A DNA stretch of 64,000 bases from Fulvivirga maritima (GTDB lineage: Bacteria > Bacteroidota > Bacteroidia > Cytophagales > Cyclobacteriaceae), in the NCBI RefSeq assembly GCF_021389955.1, contig NZ_CP089980.1, forward strand, positions 3,715,001-3,779,000. The letters are read 5' to 3'. Position numbers and translations under genes: made by a program. The notes beneath the pieces were generated by a model. It was not told where the DNA came from, ran no database searches, and worked only from the letters and a program-made list of their open reading frames with translations. Each line of letters starts with the position of its first letter. Within the stretch, counting starts at the first letter, position 1. Of this stretch, positions 1-10,488 are shown piece by piece.

Positions 1-3000
1 ACTGAAGGTAACAATCTGGTTTATAATCAGTTTAGTGCTATTGCTTGTGGTTGTTATTTTTTCGCTTCGTATACCAAAAGTGCAAGAGTTTGTAACGGGG
101 AAAGCTTTAGACTTTTTTAAAAGTAAGGTAAATACAGAGGCCAGTATAGGCCGGCTATATGTGGGCTTTCCTAAAAGTATAATAATAGAAGACATTTACG
201 TAGAAGATCAGCAGCAAGATACCTTGCTGTATTCTCATTATATAGAGGTCAATACAGATTTAAGGGGCCTTCTGGATAATAAATTTCAAATCAATGATCT
301 GGAAGTAGATAAGCTGGTGGCCAATATTTACAACACTTCATCAGATAGCACCTTTAACTATCAGTTTATTGCCGATGCCTTTACCAGCCAGGATACCACA
401 CAAGCTCCGGCAGATACCACGCAGAGCAAACCCTTTGAATTTTCTATTAAAGAAATAAGCATTAAAAAAGCGAATGTTGTGTATGATGATCTTTTTAACG
501 GATCCAGCTTACAGGTAAATGTAGGTGACTTATACACTTTTATCTCCACTTTCGATCTTATTAATTCTCAAATTATAGTTGATGATATTGAGCTCAAAAA
601 TAGTGAAGGCAGTTTCAAAATTTTAAAATCTACCGTAGATGAGCCTGATACTACCAGTACTGAAATTTTTGACATACAGGGCAAATCATTACTAGTCAAT
701 AATGTGAAGTTTACTTTTGAAGATCATCCTGGTAATTTAAAACTGCTTACAGACATAGGTGAAGCAGGAATTGAAGTGGATAGCATGAGCCTGGAGCGTC
801 AGGTTTATGTGGCTAAAAAAATTGATCTTAAAAAATCCTTTGTATCTATTGATCAGTTTACGTCTTCAGATTCCACAGCTCAGTCACCAACTGATACCAC
901 GTCCACAGCCAGTGATACCACTTCTCTGGAAATATTAGCTGGTACTGCTCAGGCTACCGTGGCAGATGTAGATTTTAGACTATACAATCACAATTATGAA
1001 AAGGCAGAAGGTTTTGATCCTAATCATATGTGGTTTCAAAAGCTCAATGCAGATCTTAAAGATATTGTTTTTGAAAATGGCTACGCTAACGGTACGGTAA
1101 AAAGCATGTCAGGGATAGAGAATGGAGGTTTTCATCTCAAGGAATTTGAGACAGAATTTAAATATGCTGCTGAAGAATCTCTGGTGAAGAACCTACATTT
1201 GGTGACCGAACACAGCCAGATAGACGGAGAATTGGCCATAGGCTATCCTTCGTTAGAAGCCTTGCAAACTAACCTCAACCAGTTGCAAATAGACGCTTCT
1301 ATTCAAAGATCAAGAATAGATTTTGAAGATGTATTTTATTTTCAGCCGGCCCTCAAGCAGAGTATGTCCTATTTTACAGGATCTGCCAGTCAGGTGATCT
1401 TTCAAGGAGATATTCAAGGCTCATTAGATAACTTAAAAGTGAATGGCGTAAAAGCGGAAGCTTTGAGAGATACTCGTTTAGCCGTAAATGGAACTATCAA
1501 AGGTCTGCCAGATATAAATAATACTTCCGTAGATCTGAAATTAAGAAATCTGTCTACTTCATCTGATGATATTGCTACCGTAGTGCCAGATACACTGCTG
1601 CCGCAGAATTTAACCATCCCCGAAGAAATTACCTTGCAAGGAAATGTAGAAGGGAGCATGAATAATTTTAGCTCTAAAATTAATATAAAAACCTCCTTAG
1701 GAGAGGCACTTGCCGATGTGAGTATGCAGCTAAAAGATGATAGCCTTTATCATTATAATGGAGCCGTGGAGGTAGATAGTTTTAACATAGGTAAGCTACT
1801 GCAGCAAGAGCAGACTATAGGCCATGTAACCTTTAATATGAAGGCTGAAGGGAAAGGGTTTTCTATACAGGATCTTGATACCCAGCTCAAAGGAGAAGTA
1901 TCTTCTTTGCAATATAATAGCTATAACTATCAAAACATCTCTGTTAATGGTGTAGTAAAGTCCGAAGAATTTAATGGTGAGTTAGGAATGGATGACCCTA
2001 ATGTGGATTTTGATTTTAACGGCCTAGTAAGTCTCAATGACAGCATTCCTCACTATCAGTTTACACTGGATATGCGCACGCTGGATCTCTACGCACTTAA
2101 TTTTACGCGTGAGGAAATCAAGGTTCGTGGTAAAGTGGAATCAGATATAAGAATGGCTTCGGTTGAGAAGATCAATGGCACCTTGTCTATTCAGGATTTT
2201 GTTATGGGCAAAGGCACTCATGTGTATCAGATGGATACCTTCCTGCTTTCTTCCACAGCCAATGAAGATAGTACCAATATCAGTATTAAATCAAATATTA
2301 TTACGGCTGAGTTTGCTGGTAATTTTGATATTGTAACCTTGCCACAAGTGCTGGAGCAGCATTTTAACAGGTATTATGAACTCCAGGGAGTGGAAGATGT
2401 AGATGAACTGACACCTCAAAGCTTTGATTTTGATATTAACATATTGCAGCCAGGCTTTTTCACTAACCTGCTTATTCCTGAACTAACTGAGCTCCGGCCA
2501 GGTGATATAAAAGGTAATTATAATAGTGAATTATGGGAGCTCAACCTGGATATTAATATGCACCGATTGGCTTATGGAAGCAATCAGGTAGATTCATTAG
2601 GAATACAAGTAAACTCTGATGAAGCAGGCTTGCAGTATCTGGTGAAAATAGGAAGTATTGGCAATGGCTCTATAAAAGTTGATCATGTAAATTGGCGAGG
2701 AAATGTGGAGGCTGATCACATAAAAACTGAGTTGCTCATCAATGATAAAAAGGGTGAAAATAAATACATGTTTGGCGGCATTTTCATCAGTGGCGAAGAT
2801 TATTCTCGCTTTCAGTTTACACCAGGGGAATTTATTCTTAATTATAAGGAATGGGAAGTGAGGCCATCCAACACTATAGATTTGTATGCGTCAGGTATCT
2901 GGGTGAAAAACATGGAACTGAGCGAAGGTGGCCAAAGTATTTCAATAGAGTCACAGGTAAATGACGAAAAGGACAGTACACTGGCTGTAAATATTAAGGA

Positions 3001-4978
3001 TTTTAGTCTGGGCTCTTTAGGTAAGTTTGAAGAATCTGAGGAGTATCTTATCAATGGAATTTTTAATGGAGAATTTCACCTACTTATGGAGCAGGCAAAA
3101 TTTGCCTTCACTTCTGATGTAGACATCGAAGACTTTAGCTATAAAGGAGATACATTAGGAAACGTAAGCGTTTTAGCCAGCAATGAAGGAAATGCCAAGT
3201 ACAACCTTGATCTCGATATAAAAAATAACCTGAATAATGTAAAAGTTGATGGCTACTACCTGGCGGACAGCGTTCCTGAGATTCATCTGGATGCCAACCT
3301 GGTGAATTTGGAGCTTGCCAGCATACAGTCCTTTACTATGGGGCAGCTCACTGAGATGGAGGGCAGTATAAAAGGGAATCTCAAAATTAGAGGTACCACT
3401 TCAGAGCCCGATATAGTGGGTAAGGTGAATTTTGATGACGCTAAATTTAATGTTACCTACTTAAAAAGTGTATTTTCTCTTAATAATGAAACACTCAACT
3501 TCACCAGGTCAGGAATTACGTTTAATAATTTCAATATTGATGATGTAGATGGTAATTCGGCTACAATAAATGGAGAAGTTACTACCGATGATTATGCTTT
3601 TTATAAGTTCGATCTAAGGCTGAAAACAAAAGATTTTCTATTTCTGGATACCGATGCAAAAGATAATGAACTGTATTACGGCCGCATTAAGCTTAATAGT
3701 ACAGCCAAAATTACGGGTAACTCAGATCAGCCTAACGTAGATCTTGATGTAGGTATGAGTAAAGGCAGTGAGCTTACTTATGTTATTCCAGAACAGCAAA
3801 TTACAGAACAACAGACAGAAGACATTGTCCAGTGGATTGATAAAGACATTCAAAATGATCCTTTTTATGAGCAATTTCAGACTAAGGAAGAAGATCAAGA
3901 CAGCATTGATGCGCAGATTACTGGTCTAAATATTAATGCCAATATCAATATTAACAATGATAATACGCTTAATGTAGTAATAGACCCTGTTACGGGTGAT
4001 AAGCTTACAGTAAAAGGAACATCTACTTTAAAACTAAGCATTAAACCAAGTGGAGAGATGACTCTGGCCGGTCGCTACGAGGTGTATGAGGGTAGTTATA
4101 ATATGAATTTTTATGGACTGGTAAAGAGAGAGTTCAGGCTGGAAAGGGGTAGTTATTTACTCTGGACTGGAGATGTGCTAAATGCGCGGATGGACTTGTC
4201 TGCCGTAAACGAAGTGCGAGCAGCTCCTCCTGCAGAGGTATCTTCCAGTGACGTGTCTAGTCAAAAAATACCATTTTTGGTGTATATAGATATTAAAGGT
4301 GAGCTTTTAACTCCTGATATATCATTTCGTCTGGGCATAGAAGAGGGTGCTGCGGCCAGTCAGGCAGTAGCTTCCTACGTGAATCAGCTCAATACCAGAA
4401 AAGATGAGCTAGATCAGCAGGTCTTTGGATTGTTGTTGTTTAAAAATTTCCTTACCGGTACCTCTTCTAATAATAGTAATGGCAATGTAGCACAGACTAC
4501 AGCCACTAATAGTGTGAGTAGAATTTTGAATTCGCAGCTCAGTAAGCTATCCAGTAAGGTCAAGGGTGTAGAACTTTCTTTAAATCTGGAGTCAAACGGA
4601 GCGCCAACTAACTCAGATGACCCTTTATCTAATACTCAGCTAGAGTTAGGCTTATCAAAACAGTTATTTAATAATAGGGTTGTAGTAAAAGTAGCGGGTA
4701 ATTTTAATCTGGATCAGAGCGAACAGAACCGTCAGCAAGGTATGAATGATTTTGCTGGAGATATCAGAATAGAATATAAACTTACTGATGATGGCAGGTA
4801 CAGGCTGGTGGGCTTTAGAGAAAATGAATATGATAATTTGTTTCAGGGTGGAGATGATATAGTGAAAACGGGAGTAGGAGTAATCTTTGTGCGTGACTAC
4901 GACAGTTTTAGAGAGCTTTTCAATGCTAAAGACAAGCAAGAGCAAGATAAAGAACAGACAAGAGATAATAAAAATTGA
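1..4978 (+). CDS. tamB: TamB-like translocation/assembly protein (5' end outside window)
   Basis: Very large periplasm-spanning protein of the AsmA/TamB superfamily, thought to work with an Omp85 partner in outer-membrane protein insertion or in lipid transfer between membranes. The reading frame is open to the left edge: codons before the GTG at 35 continue a hydrophobic helix, so the true start lies upstream and that GTG should not be taken as the start. After the N-terminal membrane anchor come about 1500 residues of repetitive beta-strand sequence, and the last ~450 residues look like the conserved TamB (DUF490) domain. The stop codon overlaps the next gene, a TamA-type lipoprotein, which strongly supports the assignment. 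The name rests on architecture and context rather than on a catalytic motif. Confidence 0.88.
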   Translation, partial: LKVTIWFIISLVLLLVVVIFSLRIPKVQEFVTGKALDFFKSKVNTEASIGRLYVGFPKSIIIEDIYVEDQQQDTLLYSHYIEVNTDLRGLLDNKFQINDLEVDKLVANIYNTSSDSTFNYQFIADAFTSQDTTQAPADTTQSKPFEFSIKEISIKKANVVYDDLFNGSSLQVNVGDLYTFISTFDLINSQIIVDDIELKNSEGSFKILKSTVDEPDTTSTEIFDIQGKSLLVNNVKFTFEDHPGNLKLLTDIGEAGIEVDSMSLERQVYVAKKIDLKKSFVSIDQFTSSDSTAQSPTDTTSTASDTTSLEILAGTAQATVADVDFRLYNHNYEKAEGFDPNHMWFQKLNADLKDIVFENGYANGTVKSMSGIENGGFHLKEFETEFKYAAEESLVKNLHLVTEHSQIDGELAIGYPSLEALQTNLNQLQIDASIQRSRIDFEDVFYFQPALKQSMSYFTGSASQVIFQGDIQGSLDNLKVNGVKAEALRDTRLAVNGTIKGLPDINNTSVDLKLRNLSTSSDDIATVVPDTLLPQNLTIPEEITLQGNVEGSMNNFSSKINIKTSLGEALADVSMQLKDDSLYHYNGAVEVDSFNIGKLLQQEQTIGHVTFNMKAEGKGFSIQDLDTQLKGEVSSLQYNSYNYQNISVNGVVKSEEFNGELGMDDPNVDFDFNGLVSLNDSIPHYQFTLDMRTLDLYALNFTREEIKVRGKVESDIRMASVEKINGTLSIQDFVMGKGTHVYQMDTFLLSSTANEDSTNISIKSNIITAEFAGNFDIVTLPQVLEQHFNRYYELQGVEDVDELTPQSFDFDINILQPGFFTNLLIPELTELRPGDIKGNYNSELWELNLDINMHRLAYGSNQVDSLGIQVNSDEAGLQYLVKIGSIGNGSIKVDHVNWRGNVEADHIKTELLINDKKGENKYMFGGIFISGEDYSRFQFTPGEFILNYKEWEVRPSNTIDLYASGIWVKNMELSEGGQSISIESQVNDEKDSTLAVNIKDFSLGSLGKFEESEEYLINGIFNGEFHLLMEQAKFAFTSDVDIEDFSYKGDTLGNVSVLASNEGNAKYNLDLDIKNNLNNVKVDGYYLADSVPEIHLDANLVNLELASIQSFTMGQLTEMEGSIKGNLKIRGTTSEPDIVGKVNFDDAKFNVTYLKSVFSLNNETLNFTRSGITFNNFNIDDVDGNSATINGEVTTDDYAFYKFDLRLKTKDFLFLDTDAKDNELYYGRIKLNSTAKITGNSDQPNVDLDVGMSKGSELTYVIPEQQITEQQTEDIVQWIDKDIQNDPFYEQFQTKEEDQDSIDAQITGLNINANININNDNTLNVVIDPVTGDKLTVKGTSTLKLSIKPSGEMTLAGRYEVYEGSYNMNFYGLVKREFRLERGSYLLWTGDVLNARMDLSAVNEVRAAPPAEVSSSDVSSQKIPFLVYIDIKGELLTPDISFRLGIEEGAAASQAVASYVNQLNTRKDELDQQVFGLLLFKNFLTGTSSNNSNGNVAQTTATNSVSRILNSQLSKLSSKVKGVELSLNLESNGAPTNSDDPLSNTQLELGLSKQLFNNRVVVKVAGNFNLDQSEQNRQQGMNDFAGDIRIEYKLTDDGRYRLVGFRENEYDNLFQGGDDIVKTGVGVIFVRDYDSFRELFNAKDKQEQDKEQTRDNKN

Positions 4979-7275
4979 TCAATAGACCATACATATTAGT
5001 TATAGTATTGGGCATACTACTCATAGTAGCTTCATGTTCAGGAGTAAAACACTTGGAAGAAGGCCAGACCTTCTATGGTGGAGGTGAAGTAGTATTCGCC
5101 ACCAAGAGAGACTTTAAAAAGAAAAATGAAGTAAAAAGGGAGCTGGAAACGCTCATTACACCTACTCCGAATACTAAAGTATTGGGCTCCAGGCCTAAAG
5201 TATGGTTTTATCATTTGGCCGGAGAGCCTAAAAAGGAAAAAGGCTTTAAATACTGGATGCGAACTAAGTTGGGAGCACCTCCGGTACTTATGGAAGATGT
5301 AGATATTTATCGTACCCAAAGCCTTATAGAAAGTAGAATTAAAAATGAAGGCGTTTTCCAAAGTAGAGTGGAGGTGAAAACCAAGACCAAACACCATGAA
5401 ACTACGGTAGATTATATCACCTATTTGAGTCGTCCTTACCGTTATGATTCTATTTATTTGCCCGAAGGAGACGGTAAGTTAGAAAAGGCCATCCGAGGAT
5501 TAAAGGAGGGAATGGTTTTTAAGAAAGGCGATAGATATGACCTTAATGATCTGGAAGATGAGCGACTAAGGCTTGAACGCGAACTGAAAAATAGCGGATT
5601 TTATTTCTTTCAGGATGATTACATTCTATTTGAGGCGGATAGTACCGTAGGAGACAGGCAGGTAGATGTATACATGACCATTAAAAAGGAAACGCCAGAG
5701 AATGCAAAGCGAACCTATACGCTGGGAGAGATCAATGTGTTTGCTAATTATGATTTTGCCGGCACTTCACAGGCAAATGTTTCAGATACCATAAAAGTAG
5801 ATAGCGTTAACTATTACTCTGATAATAAGGAGTTCAGGCCTAAGGCTATTACTGATCATATAAAGCTAAGAAAAGGTAATATCTATACTAATGAAGATGA
5901 AGAGGTCACGATAGATCGATTACTTCAGTTAGACGTTTTTAAGTTTGTGAATGTAGACATTGAAGAGATGTCAGATGATCAGCTCAAAACTGATATTTAT
6001 TTAACGCCATTCAAGAAGAAATCTATTCGTTTTGAAGTGCAGGGAGTGTCTAAATCCAATGCCTTTATAGGGCCTAACTTCAATGCGGCTTTTAGAAATA
6101 GAAATGCCTTTGGAGGTGCCGAATTGTATGAATTATCACTCAATACAGGTTATGAAATACAAGTAGGAGGTAACCAAAATCAGAGTAATGGTGGGGCATT
6201 AAATTCATATAGTGTAGGAATACAAAACACCCTCACTATTCCTAGATTTATCACTCCTTTTAATATAGATTTTCACTCTTTTAAATACGTACCACAGACC
6301 CTTATCAAAGCAGGTTTTGCTATGCAGAAAAGGAGTAACTTCTTTACTTCTTATACAGCTAATCTGGGGTATGGGTTTAGGTGGAATGAAACTCCTACCC
6401 GTAGACACGAGCTCTTCCCTATAGATATTGATTTTATTCAGCTCAGTAGTACTTCTGATGAGTTTGAACAGTTGCTTAATGATAATCCGTTTCTAGCCAG
6501 AAGTTATGCAGAGCAGTATATTTTGGGTACTTCATATTCTTTTTACTATAACTCTCAGGGTAAAACAGGGAGAGATAGAAGAACCAGCAACTATTATTTT
6601 AATGGAAACATAGATATTTCAGGAAACCTTATGCAGCTAGGGCAGTCGCTATTAAATTCATCTTCAGAAGAGCCTTATGAAGTATTAGGATATCCTTATT
6701 CTCAGTTTGCTCGTGCTGATATTGACTTTCGCTACTACCTGCGGCTCGACGAACAGAACAAAATAGCCACGCGGGTGATTGCCGGAATAGGCTATGCTTT
6801 CGGAAATTCCATTTCATTGCCTTACAGTAAATCGTTTGCTTCTGGAGGTAGTAGCAGTTTAAGAGCCTTCAGAGCCCGATCAGTGGGTCCGGGTACCTTT
6901 GAGCCTGACACCTCTCAGGTGTTTATTGATCAGATAGGGGATATAAAGCTGGAAGGAAATATTGAATACCGATTCGAAATAGTGGGAGCTTTTAAAGGAG
7001 CTGTGTTTTTAGATGCTGGTAACATCTGGACGATGAGAGAAGAGGAGGAGCGCCCCGGCGGTAAATTTAACTTCAGTGATTTTTACAAGCAATTGGCCAT
7101 AGGTACTGGTTTTGGCTTTCGCTTCGATGCCGATTTCTTTGTGGTACGCCTAGATTTAGGGTATCCGCTGCGAGACCCAGCCATAGAAACGCCTGCTAAT
7201 ACACGTCAATCAGACAGAAATCCTTCTGAACTCAGCAAAATAGTATATAACATTGCCATAGGGTATCCTTTTTAA
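4975..7275 (+). CDS. tamL: TamL: Omp85-family lipoprotein partner of TamB
   Basis: Outer-membrane BamA/TamA superfamily protein, 766 residues, in the lipoprotein form called TamL in Bacteroidota. It starts at a TTG that overlaps the tamB stop, and the first 21 residues form a lipoprotein signal ending in the lipobox IVASC. Residues ~30-350 fit POTRA-type domains, and residues ~350-766 are a 16-strand barrel-type surface-antigen (D15) domain ending in phenylalanine, as is usual for beta-barrels. Translational coupling to tamB implies a stoichiometric TamB-TamL machine joining the inner and outer membranes. A rare start codon at a 4-bp overlap is plausible for coupled genes; no better ATG lies before the signal peptide. 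Confidence 0.88.
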   Translation: MINRPYILVIVLGILLIVASCSGVKHLEEGQTFYGGGEVVFATKRDFKKKNEVKRELETLITPTPNTKVLGSRPKVWFYHLAGEPKKEKGFKYWMRTKLGAPPVLMEDVDIYRTQSLIESRIKNEGVFQSRVEVKTKTKHHETTVDYITYLSRPYRYDSIYLPEGDGKLEKAIRGLKEGMVFKKGDRYDLNDLEDERLRLERELKNSGFYFFQDDYILFEADSTVGDRQVDVYMTIKKETPENAKRTYTLGEINVFANYDFAGTSQANVSDTIKVDSVNYYSDNKEFRPKAITDHIKLRKGNIYTNEDEEVTIDRLLQLDVFKFVNVDIEEMSDDQLKTDIYLTPFKKKSIRFEVQGVSKSNAFIGPNFNAAFRNRNAFGGAELYELSLNTGYEIQVGGNQNQSNGGALNSYSVGIQNTLTIPRFITPFNIDFHSFKYVPQTLIKAGFAMQKRSNFFTSYTANLGYGFRWNETPTRRHELFPIDIDFIQLSSTSDEFEQLLNDNPFLARSYAEQYILGTSYSFYYNSQGKTGRDRRTSNYYFNGNIDISGNLMQLGQSLLNSSSEEPYEVLGYPYSQFARADIDFRYYLRLDEQNKIATRVIAGIGYAFGNSISLPYSKSFASGGSSSLRAFRARSVGPGTFEPDTSQVFIDQIGDIKLEGNIEYRFEIVGAFKGAVFLDAGNIWTMREEEERPGGKFNFSDFYKQLAIGTGFGFRFDADFFVVRLDLGYPLRDPAIETPANTRQSDRNPSELSKIVYNIAIGYPF

Positions 7276-7390
7276 TTAATTGTGGAATAAAGTCTACAAT
7301 AAGAAAATCAATATCTTCGTTTTTGGTTAATTAACTTACATTAGTGAGAATGGTATTTTATTTGGTAAATAAAAGTAGAATTAAACAACT

Positions 7391-8095
7391 ATGAATACTA
7401 TGAAACCAGTTAGAAATAGAGCAATATCATTAGCCACAGCTATTGTTATTTTATCTACATTTATTTTATCATCCTATCTATTAACAGGTTGCCAGGCGAG
7501 TAATACTCATAAAGGTGGCGCAGTAGGAGCTGCAGCGGGAGGAGCCATAGGAGCTGCTATAGGTAGTGGATCTGATAATACAGCAGTAGGAGCCATCATA
7601 GGAGCAGCAGTAGGAGGTACAGCCGGAGCTTTGATAGGTCGTAGAATGGATAAGCAGGCTGAAGAGCTTAGAAGAGATTTAGAAGGAGCTAAGGTAGAAC
7701 GTGTGGGTGAAGGTATTAAAATCACTTTTGATTCAGGTCTTTTGTTTGATACAGATTCTTATAGTTTGAAATCTACTATGAAGCAGAACCTTTCAGATTT
7801 AGCTACTACGCTTAATAAATATGAAGACACTAATATCTTAATAGAAGGACATACTGATAGCACTGGTTCTGACAGTTATAACCAGACCTTATCAGAGCAA
7901 AGAGCTAATTCAGTTTCTTCTTATTTAATGGCTCAGGGAGTTAGTACTTCCAGAGTTAAAACTCAGGGATATGGAGAAAGTCAACCCATAGCAGATAATA
8001 GCACTGCCAGTGGAAGACAACAGAACAGAAGAGTAGAAGTAGCCATTTATGCTAACAAGAAAATGAAAAAAATGGCCGAAAGAGGAGAATTATAA
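7391..8095 (+). CDS. OmpA-family lipoprotein with glycine zipper (YiaD-like)
   Basis: Predicted outer-membrane lipoprotein of 234 residues that anchors the envelope to peptidoglycan. The signal peptide ends at the lipobox LLTGC (Cys34). It is followed by a Gly/Ala-rich glycine-zipper segment (about residues 40-85) with alternating GAAIG/GAAVGG patterns, then an OmpA C-terminal peptidoglycan-binding domain (about 105-222) containing the EGHTDSTG motif and the SEQRANSV helix. This order matches the YiaD/OmpA-like family. The second ATG at 7400 is an equally possible start. The gene stands alone between two Omp85 genes and is followed by a strong terminator. Confidence 0.9.
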   Translation: MNTMKPVRNRAISLATAIVILSTFILSSYLLTGCQASNTHKGGAVGAAAGGAIGAAIGSGSDNTAVGAIIGAAVGGTAGALIGRRMDKQAEELRRDLEGAKVERVGEGIKITFDSGLLFDTDSYSLKSTMKQNLSDLATTLNKYEDTNILIEGHTDSTGSDSYNQTLSEQRANSVSSYLMAQGVSTSRVKTQGYGESQPIADNSTASGRQQNRRVEVAIYANKKMKKMAERGEL

Positions 8096-8124
8096 TGAAC
8101 ATACTCAATTAAAATTTTCATATT

Positions 8125-8165
8125 AATCCCAATTGCGATATTTTCGGAATTGGGATTTTTATTCT
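8125..8165 (+). terminator. Rho-independent terminator after the OmpA lipoprotein gene
   Basis: Perfect 10-bp stem AATCCCAATT / AATTGGGATT (8125-8134 and 8148-8157) with a 13-nt loop, followed by a run of T residues. It lies 30 nt after the stop codon of the OmpA-like gene. Confidence 0.88.
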
Positions 8166-8193
8166 TAATAAGAGATCGCTTTATATTTATTAA

Positions 8194-10136
8194 TTGAAAC
8201 CATTTATTTTCATTGGCCTATTTGTTATCACAGCTTTAAGCGGTTATGCACAAAAGCAAAAACCTGATAGCGGTATGGATAGCGTGGCCGTGAGAGGTAG
8301 GACGTTTCTTATTCTGGCAGATTCCTCTCTTTATATAGAAAGAGATACCATTCTGCTGCTGCCAGACTCCATAGCTATACAACTTCACAAAGATGAAACC
8401 CAGCGGTCAGATGCATTCTATCAAAAATTAAAAGATAAGTTTTATAAAAAAAGGTTTACTAAAGAGCTTTATGATCTGCTTTTTGTAGATGTTAACCGGC
8501 ATAAAAAGAGCAAGCCTAAGGAGCCCACCATCTCTAATCAGGATTTTTACCAATTGTATGCAGGCCGAAGAATTAAAAGTGTAAATGTTAAAAAGCTGGA
8601 AGTATTTGGTACCAGCATTAATGACACAACCAAACATACCAATTCCTGGGCTATTGGAGTGGCTAATGATCTGCACGTTTATACTCGTAGTTATATCATA
8701 AAAAACAATATATTCTTTGAGATGGGAGACATGTTAGATCCTGACATGCTCAAAGATAGTGAGCGGGTACTCAGGGGGCTGCCCTTTATTAAAGATGCCC
8801 GAATATATGTAGTGCCAGATGAAGATACTGATTTTGTAAATATTCTTATTCTCGTCAAAGATGTATGGTCCATCACCGGTGAGCTCGATTTTGGTGGGGT
8901 AGAAAGCATGGATGTGGCAGTTATCGATCGTAACTTCTTAGGCTTGGGGCAGGAGTTTAGAAATGAGTTTTTATATGACTCTGATGAAAAGCCCATGATT
9001 GGCTATGACGGCACTTACACTGTTAATAATATTTATAAAACTTTCATCACCGGAGAGGTAAACTATGCTTACTCCGAACCTCGGGATAGAATAGGCGTCC
9101 GGTTATTCAAAAACTTCATAACCCCGGAAATTAAATATGCGGGTGGGGTAGAGCTGAGCCATAACGATGTTAGAGTAGACAGAGAATACCCCGATACTAC
9201 CTATACGTTTTATACAAAATTTAATTATCAAGACTATTGGTTGGGTCGTTCATGGCTAATTTCATCAGATGAAGATAAAGGGCGTGTAAACATACAGGTG
9301 GCTGGAGGTTACAGCAAATACAAGTATATAGACAGGCCAGTAGTTACAGTAGATACCAACCAACTCTATTTTGATAGAAAATTATACTTATTTTTGCAGG
9401 TATATCCAGAAGAAATTATGAGAAAAGCTCACTGATTACAGGCTATGGTAGAACGGAGGATATACCCATGGGCTACTCCCTTGAATTAACTGCAGGTAGA
9501 GAGTTGAATGAATTTTATGATCGCAATTATATTGGCGGCAGGTTCACCGTTGGTCAGTATGTCAGAAGGGTGGGGTATCTTCGTCCATCATTACAGATTG
9601 GCGGCTTTTTACATAACGGCAGCATGGAGCAGGGGATAGTAAGAGCTCGGGTGCAGTACTTTAGCTTCTTGTATCGCTTTCATAGAATTAATTTCAGACA
9701 GTTTTTTAATATTGATTATACCCTGGGTATAGATCGCTTTGGTTATGAATACCTGAATATTAATGATAGAAATGGTATCCGTGGGCTTAGCAATACTTTT
9801 CTCAGAGGTAATAAAAAGATTACCTTAAGGGCAGAGACCATCGCCTTTACACCGTTTTATGTTATCGGTTTTCGTTTTGCGGTATTTGGCTTTGCTGATT
9901 TTGCTGTTATCAATAGAAACTCTCCAAAACTATTTAAGAATAAGCTTTACCAGGGTTATGGACTAGGGTTAAGGCTAAGAAATGAAAACCTGGCTATCAG
10001 TACCATTCAAATACGGCTGGCCTGGTATCCGCAGGTGCCAAGTGGAGAATCTAATTTCGGAGTGAGAGTTAGTGGCCAGACATCTAACCGCATACCCGAT
10101 TTCAGAATAGAAAGACCCGCTGTAATAGAGTTTTAA
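8194..10136 (+). pseudogene. Omp85/BamA-like outer-membrane protein gene with one frameshift
   Basis: Two adjacent frames are halves of one gene. The first (TTG 8194 to stop 9435) begins with a signal peptide ending ALSGYA|Q, then has POTRA-like sequence including GRRIKSVNVKKLEVFG. The second frame carries the remaining barrel strands up to a terminal phenylalanine at 10136. The frames join in a T5 run at 9391-9395: adding one T gives a continuous YLFFAGISRRNYEKSSLITG and a protein of 647 residues. The second frame has no plausible start of its own before 9468, which lies mid-barrel. Either this is a sequencing or assembly homopolymer error over an intact gene, or a real frameshift. The function, outer-membrane protein assembly or export, is inferred from the Omp85 fold. 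Confidence 0.8.
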
Positions 10137-10263
10137 GCCACATTCTGTGGAACTCAATCCACGCCCTTTCATACAAAAAAAGCATCTTATTCCCTCAGAC
10201 CGCCTTATACTCGGTGGCATGAATTTTATACTTTATAGTGTAGATCATTTAACTATACAAGAC

Positions 10264-10428
10264 ATGAAAAAGCTATTAATAATATTATCGTTAGGCTTCA
10301 TTATTGGAGCATGTGACAACCCTAAGCAAGCTACCGAAGATGACAAAGGAGCTGTAAAGGGAGATACGCTAAACCCTAGAGAAGGAAAAGGTGAAGGAGA
10401 TGTAGGTGAAGGGGTATATGGGCAATAA
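10264..10428 (+). CDS. Small Gly/Glu-rich lipoprotein (54 aa)
   Basis: A 54-residue predicted lipoprotein starting at ATG 10264. The first 17 residues, MKKLLIILSLGFIIGAC, are a textbook lipoprotein signal with Cys17 as the lipidation site. The mature part is only about 38 residues, very charged, and ends in a Gly-Glu repeat (KGEGDVGEGVYG). The frame remains open upstream to 10147, but the lipobox fixes the start. No family recognised. It may belong to the common class of tiny Cytophagales lipoproteins of unknown role. Confidence 0.7.
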   Translation: MKKLLIILSLGFIIGACDNPKQATEDDKGAVKGDTLNPREGKGEGDVGEGVYGQ

Positions 10429-10488
10429 TATTTAATAGTTATGCCATGAGATAAACGAATTAAGTGAAAAAGAAAAAGTAAGCTAATT

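Noticed and set aside
7507-7725. Antisense open frame rich in Pro/Ala opposite the OmpA lipoprotein gene
   Set aside because: It mirrors the glycine-zipper codons of the sense gene and has no promoter, domain or start context.
10147-10263. Upstream extension of the small lipoprotein frame
   Set aside because: The lipobox-containing signal peptide at 10264 fixes the start; the upstream part has no signal or conserved feature.
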